Of a stretch of DNA of 64,000 nucleotides, positions 33,741 to 48,845 are shown one piece after another. The notes beneath the pieces are model-generated. The model worked only from the letters and a program-made list of their open reading frames with translations, was not told where the DNA came from and ran no database searches. The first letter of the stretch is position 1. The number at the start of each line of letters is the position of its first letter. The DNA is from Notospermus geniculatus (Eukaryota; Nemertea; Pilidiophora; Heteronemertea; Lineidae), in the NCBI GenBank assembly GCA_002633025.1, contig NMRB01001049.1:54056-118055 (forward strand), in the 5' to 3' direction. A program made the translations under genes and the position numbers.

Positions 33741-35320
33741 GCATTCAAATCGGACTATGAAGATCGGCGATCGGATGGTTCGTAAACCTATTGCTGGGTG
33801 GCAGCACCTGTCTCATGGTTGCCACAGCAATCACAATAACACATTTAATGACTTTTAATGCCTTTTTAATGCCACGTCTAGGCATAATTTAATGCCAATT
33901 CACAACATTTTCGGGCTTCATATTCATTCAAATTGCACATCTGAGTCAAAGATAACAAAACGTTTTTGAACTTCCTTATATTGTTGACATGATTGACTAC
34001 AAGCCAAGCACTAAGTCAACCTACCGGGCACCTGCTCAGGGATGCATGATTGCCCTCCAGTGCAATCAATACTCTGTCACCCATTGCTGAAATCACTAAT
34101 TAATTGGCTTCGTCTAAAAGTGATTAGCAGGGCTCAAAGTTGCGACCAAATTGGTCGCATTTGCGATCATAAATTCGTAGATGCGCCCTAAGAATCTTTC
34201 CTAGTCGCACGTGCGCGATCGTCTTCTTCTTTCATTTTGCGACTACATCATCTCTGAGCGAGTGTATTCCTTCCTTATAGTTGACTGCGAATAAATGTTT
34301 CAGCTCAGAGAAACTTTATACGCCAGCTGAAGATCGTCAAATGCTGCAAGTGTCCCGACTTCAACATTTTCATCTGACAGAGCTTGCGATGTTTCCAAGT
34401 CCATTTCTCTCAAACCCCTGACTGAATTCCTGTATAATCTATTTGGCTATAATGCAGAAATAATGCACTTTCCAGTCATATCAAATTTATTTGCTAGATG
34501 TCTTCCAGTAAGGAGATATTTACTTAACATATCTCACTTCATAGCCGCATTGGTCGTCGACGATCTTTTGGCGGGAAAACTGGACATGTGTCACTAATGT
34601 ATGCAGCAGAGTGTGCATGAGTCATCAAGTTAGCACCAGACGGCGACACTACTGCCTGGTTCAGNTTTTTAAAGAAGTTAAACGTTTTTGAAAATTGGGC
34701 CCTACATTTTGTACAGGCGAATGTACAGTCACGCATTACCGTGATGGTGTAGACTGTTGACTTGCACATTGGCACTTGCACATCATGCACATTGCTGTGT
34801 GCATGGTGTGTGTATCAACAGATTCACTTGCAATTCATGAATTGCAATTGCTGGAAGCAATGGCTTCATTAGCCAACTTCACGAAATCTAGGCAATTCAA
34901 TTTAGAAACTAATGTTTGGCAAATGATTTCTTTTCAGATAAAATCTGGCCTTTCTCTTCTCTGTCTAGGCCTACCTGTGGAGTGTACAAAAGCATTGCAA
35001 AGTGTGTACTACCACGCCCACGGTATTGCTGTCACCTAGCTTAACACGAAAATTATTTCAACATAAAAGTATGTTTTTCTTCATACAGCGTGATTTTTGC
35101 TCAACTTAAATGTCACTTAACCCAAATTGAATATTTTTCGATTCGTCCACAATAAAGTTACTCAATCACACGCAAGAAGATGTAATTTTTATAAATGATT
35201 ATAGCAATCCTCCTCTGTAGCATTTCTCTGTCATAGTTCTATCTACTTCCACTGGATGGCGCAACAGAAGGTAATAGTTTTTATTTCTGGCGCTAGAGGG
35301 TGCTGATTGACCTTAAATCC
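33741..35320. other. Intergenic between DHRS11 and TEKT1, no gene
   Basis: A dispersed element rich in GGTCGCA/TGCGACC appears at about 34130-34250, and a single N at 34665. No exon is supported. Confidence 0.5.
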
Positions 35321-35326
35321 TCTAAA

Positions 35327-35483
35327 CCAATCAAAACGTCGGAAAGTGCTTTAGCAACGGTGGTTGCTAAGTGCTGTCAGAACACAACCAAGAACACAGC
35401 CAGAAAGGAAGACAGACACTGACCCTCACATTATCTCTAAATATTCGTATCATAAACATCATTTAGGAAGATTTGGGGCGTTG
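35327..35483 (+). promoter_or_regulatory. Likely TEKT1 promoter and non-coding first exon
   Basis: A CCAAT box (35327-35331) and a palindrome TTAGCAAC-GGTG-GTTGCTAA (35351-35370) precede a strong GTAAGT donor at 35484, with a TTTTTTCCAG acceptor at 35837 just before the tektin ATG. The palindrome contains two RFX-type half-sites (AGCAAC, GTTGCT), but in the everted order, not the classical X-box. RFX control of a ciliary gene is therefore only suggested. Confidence 0.4.
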
Positions 35484-35840
35484 GTAAGTTTAATAATGAC
35501 ATAAAGTATCGATACATTGGTTGATGTTGGTTAGGATTTGATTAATTTTATGTTTTATAGGCCTATGTTTTAGCCTGCATCCCCTCCCTACCCTGTCCCT
35601 GACCCTGGCCCTGCTTGCTGTGCTGCTGCTCATCATCATCATGGATGCTCATCATGTCATGATCATGATGATGCTCAAAGGATGTCCATGTTGGCCTTCA
35701 TCATGTTCATGTCAATTTCATAATCACATGCAACCATATTAGTAGGCCCCCTGGTACTCTGTCTGAGCAGCATGCAGTGCAGATGCCTGGCCCGAGCCGC
35801 TGTAATTGATAACGATAAACCCATTCATTTTTTCCAGATC

Positions 35841-38089
<2,249 letters not shown>

Positions 38090-38133
38090 CTTTCGACCAA
38101 TGATAGGTACCTCAGAAATATCTGGAGATCAAC

Positions 38134-38139
38134 AATAAA
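38134..38139 (+). terminator. TEKT1 polyadenylation signal
   Basis: AATAAA lies 45 nt after the tektin stop. A second AATAAA is near 38755. Confidence 0.65.
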
Positions 38140-38959
38140 ATGATTTTTCCGCCCTTGATGTGTTGACTTGCACTTGCAGTGTGTGGCTACAATCTTGTTA
38201 CGGAATGGCTGTGTTCTAATAAGTTGTCATTCGAACACAGAATACACGAGTAGCACACTATCACCGGACCTGAGTACTCAATTACGGCCCTGCCGGTGCT
38301 GATTGTTCTTTCTCATCACGTATTGCACTAACTGTAATAGTGATCAAGGCCTAAACGCTGTGATTAATCATGTTGAAATATTGGCTACTTCGTTAAAAAA
38401 TCTTCACTGTTTCATTGTGAGCATGTGGAAAAATCATGGCCTACGGTCACTTCACCTTCAGACTTATCTGAATGCATAGCAATACATGTATATGAATTCT
38501 TAATGGTCAAGGTGATTGTATCTTGCAAGTCATTCATCACTTCAAACCATTGAATTCTGAAGCCATTTCAGCAGAAAATAGACAGCAATCTGTCAAATAA
38601 CAGATCCACATGTCTTGAAGTTTTCGTAAATAGCATCCCAATACATGATTGTGGGTGGAAATGCACTAGGTCTTTATGTTGTATCATGTAAATTTTGTAT
38701 GATATGATGATCCTCATCAGTATGTTGTAAATAGGAAGTATTGTTTAGTGTTTAATAAAATGCAAGATGTTGCAAATATTGTTTTGCTGAGAAAGTTTTT
38801 GATGGGAGGCTATTTTCTATGAGGGCAGTGATGAGAAACTTGAAATCAACTGTCATTGGCCTCTCAGCAGGAACATGTCACTGCATTAATGGAAGGCCTG
38901 TTGAAGTGAGCAAGAAGAGCGGCAGAATAGATTGTTAATCAATCATTAATCTCTTGAGC

Positions 38960-38965
38960 TTTATT
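38960..38965 (-). terminator. Candidate FBXO21 polyadenylation signal
   Basis: Minus-strand AATAAA about 223 nt beyond the FBXO21 stop codon. Confidence 0.5.
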
Positions 38966-39187
38966 CCATTTCATGTCCAGTCATACATGTACTCTCCCAT
39001 GTATTTAATTCATGATAAATAAGTAGCGTATATTTACAATAGTACATCTGACCTGTCTCGGCTGACCTTCACAATGTCGACTGCTGAAAATAGCACATTT
39101 TTAGCATCATCCTTCAAATGCTTTTTTCGAGAAACCTCTAACCTGTTTGTCATGTTTGTACCACAGATAATATCCTGCCGCACCACC

Positions 39188-42100
39188 TCAGATATATTCT
39201 GCATATCTCTGCTGTGCATTCCTGAGTGTGATTGCATAGTCATCTGGATACTCCTGAGATTTTTCATCATTGGGTTTGTAGTGTGTTCCTGTAAATTCAC
39301 AGAAATATTTCCCAACCTCCGGGTGTGGGATATCTCCAGGTTCTATCACATAGTCCAGATTTTCTGTAAAAAATAAGAGAGAAAATCCTGAATACCGGTA
39401 GCTTAATAATGGAACACCACTGACCGCGAGATCATCCCTTAGCTCAAAATTGTACAGAATGAAGTAAGCCTGACTTACCCTGAGCAGCATATCTCACGGA
39501 GCAATCCTCGGCTAAAACATTGTAGAATGGTTGCCGTTGCTTTTTCGGTAGGTTATTGACCCCCATCTGAATAATCCACTCCTGGCTGGCCTGACAAGTC
39601 TCATCCCAACCATAAACCACACACCTGTAGCCGTATCTGTCAGAAAGTGATAAAAGAACTTACAGCTGTAAATGTAATGGGCTAATACGTGCTTACCGGT
39701 AATGCTTTCCACTCTTAAGCTAGGAATCCACTGCTGATTTTCTGCATTGCGACTTGCTTTGCAACCTGCTGCCTGTGATTGAATACGATCGCAAGGAACT
39801 GATACTGGTCGGTCGCCGACCGATTGCCGACTGAAATTGATCACATCTTTGCCATTGGTGGAAATCACGTCTGGCGAGTCCACTACGGCGATCGAGTGCC
39901 CAGTTGCAACGCAACCCAGTTGCAAAGCAAGCCGCAACGCAAAGTCAGCATGAAAATCAATGCTGGATTCCTAGCTTTAGTCTTATACAGTCTCAAAAGG
40001 GCATCACTCCCCAATTTCTTCTGAGACTTTTCTGGGGAACTCAAGTCAAGGAGCAGCCCATGCAGCACTCTCTCTATCCTTTCTTCAGACCATGTGATAA
40101 TACAAAGTGGCGACTCATGCCAGGAATCGAACCCCTGACCTCTCAATTGAGTTCGACTATCAACCATACCACTGTGCCATCGCACACTCTAATACATATT
40201 ATCATGAACGGTAAATTCAAGACTGCAATGATTGTGATGACATATCACTTTCCTCAACTAACCCATCTAAGACTGCAGAGCCCACTTGATTGTTCATTCA
40301 ACAGATACAAACAGTACAGACATCACATCAGTCAATCAACCAACCTTTTGTGCTTCATGACCATTCCAACAGAAAATTCAGCCTTACATCCTTCTGCACG
40401 TCGTTTAGACTTGATTTGCTCAGGACTCGTGCCTTCTTGTCGTAATGTCTCCAGTCGTTGTTGTGCGCGCTCGGAGAGACTTGCCATGATTCCAAACCGG
40501 ACTGGATCTTGCTCAATCATGTGTTGGAACATGTCACCGACCTACACTGCGGGAAAAATGACTCTTGAAATGCTGCATGATTGCAGGTTTCATTGGAGGT
40601 AATATACCCATGCTCAGAATGCATCTATTTTTATTCTAATTCACAGGCAATGCAGTATATTTTAGTACCAGCCAGAGGACAGTGGTAAGCCAGTTTTTGG
40701 CAACAGCTATCAACATGCAGCAACTGGTAAATACGAAAACCATCCACATTTTTTATTCTAAAACGACTGATCAAGGTGACTTATTGATAGATTGAAATGA
40801 AATAGCCCACCTCTGTGAGATTGATATCAAGATAGAGATAGAGCCTCGCCAGGAGGAGCCAGTGTTCAATATCACCAGGTCTGATGGCAAGAAACAACTC
40901 AATAGTGCTCCGCAGTGCGGCAAGTTCACTTCCAATCTGAGAGTGGTGCCGTCCTATATTTACAAGATTACGCGCCATCCGTTCAAAAACCTGAAACGAT
41001 GAAGAAGGGCGTTAAGTGCATGTATGTGATTAGAAATGGAAACAGCAAATCTGACACTCGGGATGTTCACTTTCAATGTTAGACTATTTCACACAGGACA
41101 CGCTACATGCATCGCACTATTCACAGATCTACAAGACGCTAAGTTTGGCAATTCCATAATAACACTCTTTTTCTTTGCTGTGATTTTCTTCCATAAAGAA
41201 GCAAACAAAGTTGGTCTTACCTGAATTGGTTTAATTGGCTCATACACCCTATCCGAGACATATGCCTGTGCCATCATAGGCCCCCCAATAAGGGTTGTAC
41301 ACTCCTTTCTGTTCAGGAACCTCCCGCCACCGTAAGCATCAATAAAGGTGTACTGCTGATCAGGTGGAAGACTGTAATAAATTGATGGGAAGGCTGTCCA
41401 ATTTCAAAATTTGAATGGATGAGGTTCAAATTGAAATTCATTGAAGCAAATCGATCTCCAGTTGGACCCATCTTCATGTGTCAGAGAGGGCGGCGAGTCT
41501 ACAACAGGACTGGCAGTTTTTCTCCAGGTGCTCTGGTTTCCTCCTCCTGTACATTAAATTCAGAATACCATGGAAGACTTACTCAGGGTGTTCTCTCCAT
41601 CTTAGGATAAAATGGCTAGGAAAGTTGACAGGCTGACAGATGACACCCAATCTTCTAGTGACACAGGCATAGAGGAGACACAAGGTGATTGGAATACCAC
41701 GCTTTCGTGACAGAACCTGCAAGGGTAAAGAAAATATGGGTAAACATGGCCAATTGCTCCATCAGGTCAACTAGGTTGAGCTACAATCTACTAAACTTCA
41801 TTAATTGCTGAAGTTTCCAAATAGCACAGCATGCCTGAGACAGGTTCAGACATTGCTAACCTGGAATTTCCCCTTAGCAATCTCTTACCTCATGAATGAA
41901 AGAGTTTCTCTCATCAAAATACTGTTCCTCTTCGTTGTGATTCCCGGCAAATCCCATCTCCTTGAACAACACTTGATTGGTGCAATCAAGAACATTCCTA
42001 CACTGGCTACATGACCACAGCGAATCTGTTAACTCTGCAGTTAGAAAGAAAGTAGGCTCAGCCATGAGGGTATGGGAACTCAGGATTTTGAAGTGTGCAA

Positions 42101-44636
42101 CTATCATCACTTATCATACCATGGCTGGTATTCATCATACCATGGCTGGTATTCATAAAAGCTAGCAAATGCTTTTACTTCAAGTTTTGCAGTACATTTA
42201 CATTGGATCATGCTGTGAAAATCTTAAGTAAAAGCATTTGCTAACTTTTATGAATACCAGCCCATGTCTCCTACTCACCATTTGTGTTCTGATGTATCCC
42301 ATTCCCCAGAGGATGATTCGGGTGTTTTTCCACCACCAACTTTTTAACCCTCTCACCAATTTTATCTATCTGAGACACAATATCCTCCAACACAACATCA
42401 ACAGTTGGCTGGCACCACTGAGCAATTAATACTGCACCTGGAGCAGACAAAGAAACAGAGGATCGTTAAGCAAAACTTACGATTTCAACTGACACAGCTA
42501 CTGGTGCATCAATACTAGCAAGAATATATTACCAATATATTCTTGATACATACTAGTACATAACGAGACAAAAATCTTGGCCAATCTTAGCAGACACAAA
42601 AAGATTCAAATTCAAGGAGATAAACAATAATGTATAAACCGCTTTGGCAAAACCAGACGCATGTCGCTCTTACCCTGGCAGGTTGAGACCAAATATTTGT
42701 CAGTTTCAGTATTGTCTGCCTATTGTGAAATCTGAAAGAATGTACTTCTTCCATTCTCTCCTGGTGTCATCTTAGTTTGTTTACGCTCACCTTCTGAGCG
42801 TCATGCGACTGTTTTTGCCAGAGCGGGTCACATATTAGCTTGAGTGCTGTAATACAGTCTCAGAAGGCATAATCATCCAGTCTCTTCAGAATCGTTTCTG
42901 GCAACAGGAGCAGCCCATTCAGTGTATCATCCTTTCTGACCAGTTAAGAGTTCAGTGTGGTGACAAGACCAGGAATCAACCCCACTACCTCTCGAGCACA
43001 AGTCCGATGTTGCACCCCAACAATCCCCAAGACACTATAAATGAATTCAACCTGATAACCCAGCTTTACCTTTTTCAAGGATTTGTTCAGACAATGGCAA
43101 TGCCAGGAACAACTTCCACTCATTCTTCAGGTGCAATGGCTGGAAATAACGAATCGCTTTCTTGGCATAATACTTGACAGTGAGATTGTGATGCCTGGAA
43201 AGAAAATGCTTTTTAGACCTAGGAAGTAGAAGCATCGCTTTTTATTCATACAGACCAATGTGTTCCTTCTTTTTGGCAATATGGCACGTCACAAGCTGAC
43301 TGACAGTGCAACTGTAGGCCTACAAAGACCTGAAACTGTGGTCAGCTCTGAATGAAGTGCTCCCTTACTTGTCTTGTGTATTTATGATAGCGATCAGTTC
43401 ATCGATGATAAAATCCAGGCCATATTCACAATTTTCCACCATCTTCATGTACCCACTGAAGCCTTCGTTGGATATTTCAACCTTGCTGTAGAATTTCTGT
43501 GAGAGCATTCCAGTCTGTTTCCACACCTCCTTCCCGCACTCATAGCGTTGTTGATACTGGCTTTTCCAACATATTCCTGTCCCGTGTTTGGGAAGTGGAT
43601 ATTGGCTGCAGAGTCTTGGATATCTGGAAACAAAATCATTATTATATTGTCAAGCAGTTCTTCCAAATTGGCACCCAACACCCAGTGAACTTTCAGGCCT
43701 TAGCAAGTACAGGGAGAGAGGGTAGGCCTACTGAGTGAAACACAAATTAGCAATTTTGTTGTAGGCCTCTCTCGGGCCATGTTGATTTAGCGGAATCGGA
43801 GGAATCAGAGGAACTACAGTCTGCAGCCCATCAGTCACACGACTATCGTGTACTAAATATTGGGTTATTAAAAAAAACTTCCCACTCTTCTGGATTTTCA
43901 ACCCTAATCCTCCGATTCAATTGACATGGCCCCCTACTACCTATCAGTGCCTACAACAAGCGCCTAGACTCCAGCCTAGAGGTAGGCCAAGAAAACTGCT
44001 TGGCCAGTGTTTCCGCCAGAGGGTACTATAGTCATGTACCATAAATTGCGGACCATGTTTACATGGCGTCAGTGACGTCGCAATGCATCAGCATGTGTTG
44101 GATGCACTACGGCGTCACGTCACGTCGTCCGCAATTTTCGGTACGGAACGAGTTTAGAATCCCCGATCAGAGTCAGTGCCCAAAAAAAGGTCGTCGATTG
44201 ACGGAATAAGCCGCATTGTACAATAGGATTTCCATTGTGTGCCATGGTGGAGTAACGTCACTTCCGATCGGGGATTCTAAACTTTAGCCGTCATGCCATC
44301 TCATGTCATTTGTCATATCATCTCGCATGCAAGAAATGTCATGGAGATGGTGTGGTCATGGTCATGGTGTGGTGATGATCATGATGATGGTGGTACTGGT
44401 AGACTGCATGGGCTGGGGGGTGGGCGGTGGGGGGGGCACCTTTGCAGAAGTTTTTGCCTCCACACTTCATTACTGTCAGCAGCTCGTCTGAGCAATGAGC
44501 AGGACCGAGAAGCTCGGCATATGTCTTGATAGCCTAAAACATCTGAAGCGAATACAAGCTCCAAAATTTCGAGTGGCATGCATAGGATGCCAGGATTTGG
44601 GAGGTAATGCTCAACTTCATCCTCCATGTCCTCCAT
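39188..44636 (-). CDS. FBXO21: FBXO21-like F-box protein
   Basis: Eleven minus-strand exons: 44636-44440, 43605-43369, 43194-43070, 42437-42279, 42034-41889, 41716-41583, 41371-41221, 40990-40811, 40541-40345, 39636-39479 and 39363-39188. All are in phase and give 619 aa, against about 628 in mammals. Exon 1 is the F-box (MPLEILELVFASDVLGYQDI, then VWRQKLLQ). The middle carries VKYYAKKAIRYF, the transglutaminase-like SirB1 block (RKRGIPITLCLLY, then PVNFPSHFILRW, then FIDAYGGG) and a TPR-like helical pair. The end is a YccV-type domain with GMVMKHKRYGYRCVVYGWD, QPFYNVLAED and EFTGTHYKPND. In mammals FBXO21 is the substrate receptor of an SCF ubiquitin ligase. Two donors are weak: GTGCCC after exon 1 and GTTGGT after exon 9. 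Introns hold SINEs and a fold-back element. A second ATG (44627) is also possible as the start. Confidence 0.95.
39965..40195 (-). mobile_element. tRNA-derived SINE in FBXO21 intron 9
   Basis: On the minus strand an A box (TGGCACAGTGG) and a B box (GGTTCGATTCC) lie about 45 nt apart. A non-tRNA tail (GCTGCTCCTTGACTTGAGTT) and an AGTCTCAGAAG block follow. A related copy is at 42846-43016. Confidence 0.8.
41455..41575. mobile_element. SINE tail fragment in FBXO21 intron 6
   Basis: GTGCTCTGGTTTCCTCCTCCTG matches, in inverse, the tail at 29050 and 36770. Only a fragment is recognisable. Confidence 0.5.
42140..42265. mobile_element. Fold-back element in FBXO21 intron 4
   Basis: The ends CATGGCTGGTATTCATAAAA and its near-inverse (TTTTATGAATACCAGCCCATG) are followed by inverted AGCAAATGCTTTTACTT arms. 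A second partial terminal copy (42119-42139) directly precedes it. Confidence 0.85.
42846..43016 (-). mobile_element. tRNA-derived SINE in FBXO21 intron 3 (diverged)
   Basis: This copy has the same orientation and body as 39965-40195: a B-box-like GGTTGATTCCTGG, then AGCAGCCCAT in inverse, and a CAGTCTCAGAAGG block. The A box is degenerate. Confidence 0.65.
44038..44145. mobile_element. Fold-back element upstream region of FBXO21 intron 1
   Basis: Arms AAATTGCGGAC and GTCCGCAATTTT with inner inverted GTGACGTCGC-like stretches make a hairpin of about 105 bp. It lies in intron 1 of FBXO21. Confidence 0.7.
44148..44286. mobile_element. Fold-back element, 'GTTTAGAATCCCCGATC' ends
   Basis: GTTTAGAATCCCCGATC and its exact inverse lie at the two ends of a 139-bp segment that directly follows the previous hairpin. 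It is non-coding and in FBXO21 intron 1. Confidence 0.85.
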
Positions 44637-44639
44637 GTT

Positions 44640-45820
44640 TACAAATTTGGTGTCTCGGCTTGCGACTCTGCCGCCAGGCGCCTCGGTGTGCTTCGCAGAT
44701 CTGCTTGCTATTTATCTCCAATTTCACAAAAAAATAAAATAAAATTCAATAAACAACTACATGTTTTGTAATAAGTAAGTAAGATTATTGAAGCAGTAAT
44801 TATGGCAGGTAATTGTGATAAACCAAAATAAAGGTAAAACTATTTTGCGGATGTAACGAAAAAGCGGTGATTTTCCACGATGGTCCTAATCTCCAACGCA
44901 GAGACCAGACGGCTAGCCCACTGAAGCAGGCTTCATGCTCACGCATTACGGTCTACCAGACGGCTTGAGTGGAGCTAGAGTGCTCCCCTGTCAGCGAGCC
45001 GACGATTGTCTATTGACTATGGCTATTGAATATTTCACAGTATTTGAAAGTGCATTTCTGAATCAATAGCACCAGTACATTACAATAAAATGTAAAATGT
45101 AGTTTGAACAATAATTTAGGCCTTTTATAGGTCGACAAATTTCGTACTAATCGCTACTAATATTAGGCCTATATGCCCCATATCTGTATGAACTGCGTGA
45201 ACCCCCTCCTCATAGAACAGCAGAATCGCAGGTGGATGACGTCACGAAGCATCAGCTGTGCTGATATGATTACACCAGTGGGAGGTTCGTTTCTTAACCC
45301 CAAATTTGACGGATCTCAACTCAGAAATAATGTAGGCCTACAGGCTCATCAGTGTTTCATACAGAGGGGGGACGGGGGATTTATCATCACCCCCCCATGA
45401 TTGAGGCAAGGGGGATATCCCCCCCTCAAGTTTGCAGACTAACCTTTTTCAAATATCACTATTTTCACTTCAGTAGTCTCTGTATCGCACCATCAGTCAG
45501 AGCCATCATACAGCAGGTCAGGGAACCAGACTAGTGTTTTCATTAATTTGTTACATTTCAAATGCAATTTTCATGCACAAGGAAAACTAATTTTGCATTT
45601 TGGAGTGTAAAAAATGACTCTGGAGGCCATTTTTAACCCAAAAAACCCCAGAAAAATTTTAAATTTTTTTTCTTCAAAAAAATTTTTTTTTTGAAAATTT
45701 TATCCCCCCTCCTTGACAATCCTGGCGGAAACCCAGGCGCTCTCCCTCCATCACTGCAAGTCTCACTACTGGCGGGGCGTTCGGGCTAACCACATTCCGG
45801 GCCATATTTCCAAAAGGTTT
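44640..45820. other. FBXO21 upstream flank, no other gene seen
   Basis: The FBXO21 promoter should lie just right of 44636, but I see no TATA box I would call. Poly-C/poly-G-bounded repeat matter is at 45360-45430, and A/T homopolymers at about 45655-45695. Confidence 0.5.
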
Positions 45821-48650
45821 GGTGTGGATCACCTCTCAAACCAACCCAGTTTAGTTGTAAAAGCCAATGAAAACAGTACTATTGTCGTCTATTAATCTAT
45901 CGACGGCCCAGTCTCGGGCTCGCATCTGAGGTTCCGGTTTTATCATCACCGGACCTCTGACCTCATTTGCATACGGAAATTTACACTCGGCAATTTCCGA
46001 TTATCGTCGGCGAGATCAACGAAATTCAATGAATTCCCAATATGTTATGCAGATTGAGGGTGAGAGGTCAGACTATATTACATTTCGGCCAATGGGAATA
46101 TTTGTTGTTGTTTACATTTGGTGATCGGAAAGAACACGTTTAGTGTCCATTCATGCAACAAACGATTTTGTGTCTCTTTTTTGGCGAGTAACTTCTTATG
46201 AAGTGGAATAAAGATTAAGTAGTCATCGAGGTGCATCATCAAAGACACTGCTCTGGTGGATGAGAGACAAAAATGCAACACATGAAGTCGGGCCATTGAA
46301 GTCGGGCAGGCCGCACCGTATGGTGTCACTGAAGAGAACTTGGCCTACTTGACCCAAACTGGCTGGTGGTAAAATCCCAACACATCGACTAAATCTGCTA
46401 ATAAAGTTAGAAATTTGGCCACCTCGCTCTCTGCTTTTATTGATGACTAAGAGGGGGAGAATGACTGTTTAGTGTGGATCACCTCTCAAACCAACCCAGT
46501 TTAGTTGTAAAACGCCAATGAAAACAGTACTATAAATGCCGTCTATTGCTCTATCGACGGCCCAGTCTCGGGCTCAAATCTAGGTTCCGGTTTTATCGTA
46601 ACCGGACCTCTGACCTCATTTGCATACGGAAATTTTACACTCGGCAATTTCCGATTATCGTCGGCGAGATCAAGGGAGAGTCAATGAATTCCCAATGTGT
46701 TATGCAGATTGAGGGTGAGAGGTCAGACTACAATTACATTTCGACCAATGGGAGTATTTGTTGTTGTTTACATTTGGTGATCGGAAAGAACAGAGCACGT
46801 TTGTCTCCATTCACACAACAAACGATTTTGTGTCTCTTTTTGGCGAGTAACTTCTGATGAAGTGGAAGGACATTGAGGTGCAATAATTAAGGAATCATCA
46901 AAGACACTGGTCTGGTGGATGAGAGACAATGCAACACGTGAAGTCCGGCAGGCCGCACCGCATGGGTGACACCTAGTGACCCAAACTGGCTGGTGGTAAA
47001 AATCCCAACACACCGACTAAATCTGCTAAGTTAGAAATTTGGCCACCCCTCTGCCTTTATTGATGACTATGAGGGGGAGAATGACTGTTTGGTGTGGATC
47101 ACCTCTCAAACCAACCCAGTTTAGTTGTAAAAGCCAATGAACAGTACTAATTGTCATCTATTAATCTATCGACGGCCCAGTCTCGGGCTCGAATCTAGGT
47201 TCCGGTTTTATCATAACCGGACCTCTGACCTCATTTGCATACGGAAATTTTACACTCGGCAATTTCCGATTATCGTCGGCGAGATCAACGTAGATTCAAT
47301 GAATTCCCAATGTGTTATGCAGATTGAGGGTGAGAGGTCAGACTATATACATTGCGGCCAATGGGAATATTTGTTGTTGTTTACATTTGGTGATCGGAAA
47401 GAACACGTTTGTGTCCATTCATGCAACAAACGGTTTTGTGTCTCTTTTTTGGCGAGTAACTTCTTATGAAGTGGAATAAAGAAGTATAGTCATCGAGGTG
47501 CAATAAGGAATCATCAAAGACACTGCCCTGGTGGATGAGAGACAAAAATGCAACACGTGAAGTCGGGCAGTATGGGATGACACCTAGTTTCACTGAAGAT
47601 AACTTGGCCTACTTGACCCAAACTGGCTGGTGGTAAAATCCCAACACATCGACTAAATCTGCTAAGTTAGAAATTTGGCCACCCTCTCTGCTTTTATCGA
47701 TGACTAAGAGGGGGAGAATGACTGTTTGGTGTGGATCACCTCTCAAACCAACCCAGTTTAGTTGTAAAACGCCAATGAAAACAGTACTATGCCGTCTATT
47801 GCTCTATCGACGGCCCATGCCGTCTATTGCTCTATCGACGGCCCAATCTCGGGCTCAAATCTAGGTTCCGGTTTTATCATAACCGGACCTCTGACCTCAT
47901 TTGCATACGGAAATTTTACACTCGGCAATTTCCGATTATCGTCGGCGAGATCAAGGGAGATTCAATGAATTCCCAATGTGTTATGCAGATTGAGGGTGAG
48001 AGGTCAGACTATAATTACATTTCGACCAATGGGAGTATTTGTTGTTGTTTACATTTGGTGATCGGAAAGAACAGAGCACGTTTGTCTCCATTCACACAAC
48101 AAACGATTTTGTGTCTCTTTTTGGCGAGTAACTTCTGATGAAGTGGAAGGACATTGAGGTGCAATAATTAAGGAATCATCAAAGACACTGGTCTGGTGGA
48201 TGAGAGACAATGCAACACGTGAAGTCGGGCAGGCCGCACCGCATGGGTGAACCTAGTGACCCAAACTGGCTGGTGGTAAAATCCCAACACACCGACTAAA
48301 TCTGCTAAGTTAGAAATTTGGCCACCTCTCTGCCTTTATTGATGACTATAAGGGGGGAGAATGACTGTTTGGTGTGGATCACCTCTCAAACCAACCCAAT
48401 TTAGTTGTAAAAGCCAATGAACAGTACTTATTGTCATCTATTAATCTATCGACGGCCCAGTCTCGGGCTCGAATCTAGGTTCCGGTTTTATCATAACCGG
48501 ACCTCTGACCTCATTTGCATACGGAAATTTTACACTCGGCAATTTCCGATTATCGTCGGCGAGATGAACGAAGATTCAATGAATTCCCAACGTGTTATGC
48601 AGATTGAGGGTGAGAGGTCAGACTATAATTACATTTCGACCAATGGCAAT
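45821..48650. repeat. Tandem array, about 4.4 units of 620-650 bp
   Basis: Units begin GTGTGGATCACCTCTCAAAC at 45822, 46472, 47092, 47729 and 48372, giving lengths of 650, 620, 637 and 643 bp. The fifth is cut at about 48645. Each unit carries a hairpin AGGTTCCGGTT..AACCGGACCT, a perfect octamer ATTTGCAT followed by ACGGAAATT, an inverted pair GGAAATTTTACACTCGGCAATTTCC, and a shared frame of about 100 codons that I do not recognise. Units alternate between two subtypes: 2 and 4 share AACAGAGCACGTTTG, while 1, 3 and 5 differ. This suggests a two-unit higher-order period. Confidence 0.9.
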
Positions 48651-48845
48651 TCCGAGTGATAATGACATGCACACGGGGTCAAGAGGTCGGCGTGGTATAA
48701 AACGGAAACCTGAATTTCATTTTGATTATGGAGTGACTTTAGCAGAGCATTTATTTTACAGTGCAAGTTATGCTTACTGATCACTGGAGCGATTCCAAAG
48801 GGGCTTTGTGCCAAACCAAGGTGCTGTCGATTTGATTATGACGGC
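48645..48845. repeat. Dispersed repeat copy 1 (paired with 49272-49445)
   Basis: It shares GGCAATTCCGAGTGATAATG, AAGAGGTCGGCGTGGTATAA and TTTAGCAGAGCATTTATTT with 49272-49445. It starts exactly where the tandem array ends. Confidence 0.8.

Noticed and set aside
40054-40195. Possible functional tRNA gene on the minus strand
   Set aside because: A and B boxes are present, but the acceptor stem does not pair and a SINE tail follows. A related degenerate copy exists at 42846.
44293-44529. Plus-strand frame over the FBXO21 first exon
   Set aside because: It is antisense to the F-box exon and derived from CATG-rich simple sequence.
46546-48138. Frames of about 100 codons recurring in the tandem array
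   Set aside because: They have no consistent start context, they gain indels between units, and they overlap hairpins. They are better explained as shadows of a satellite unit.
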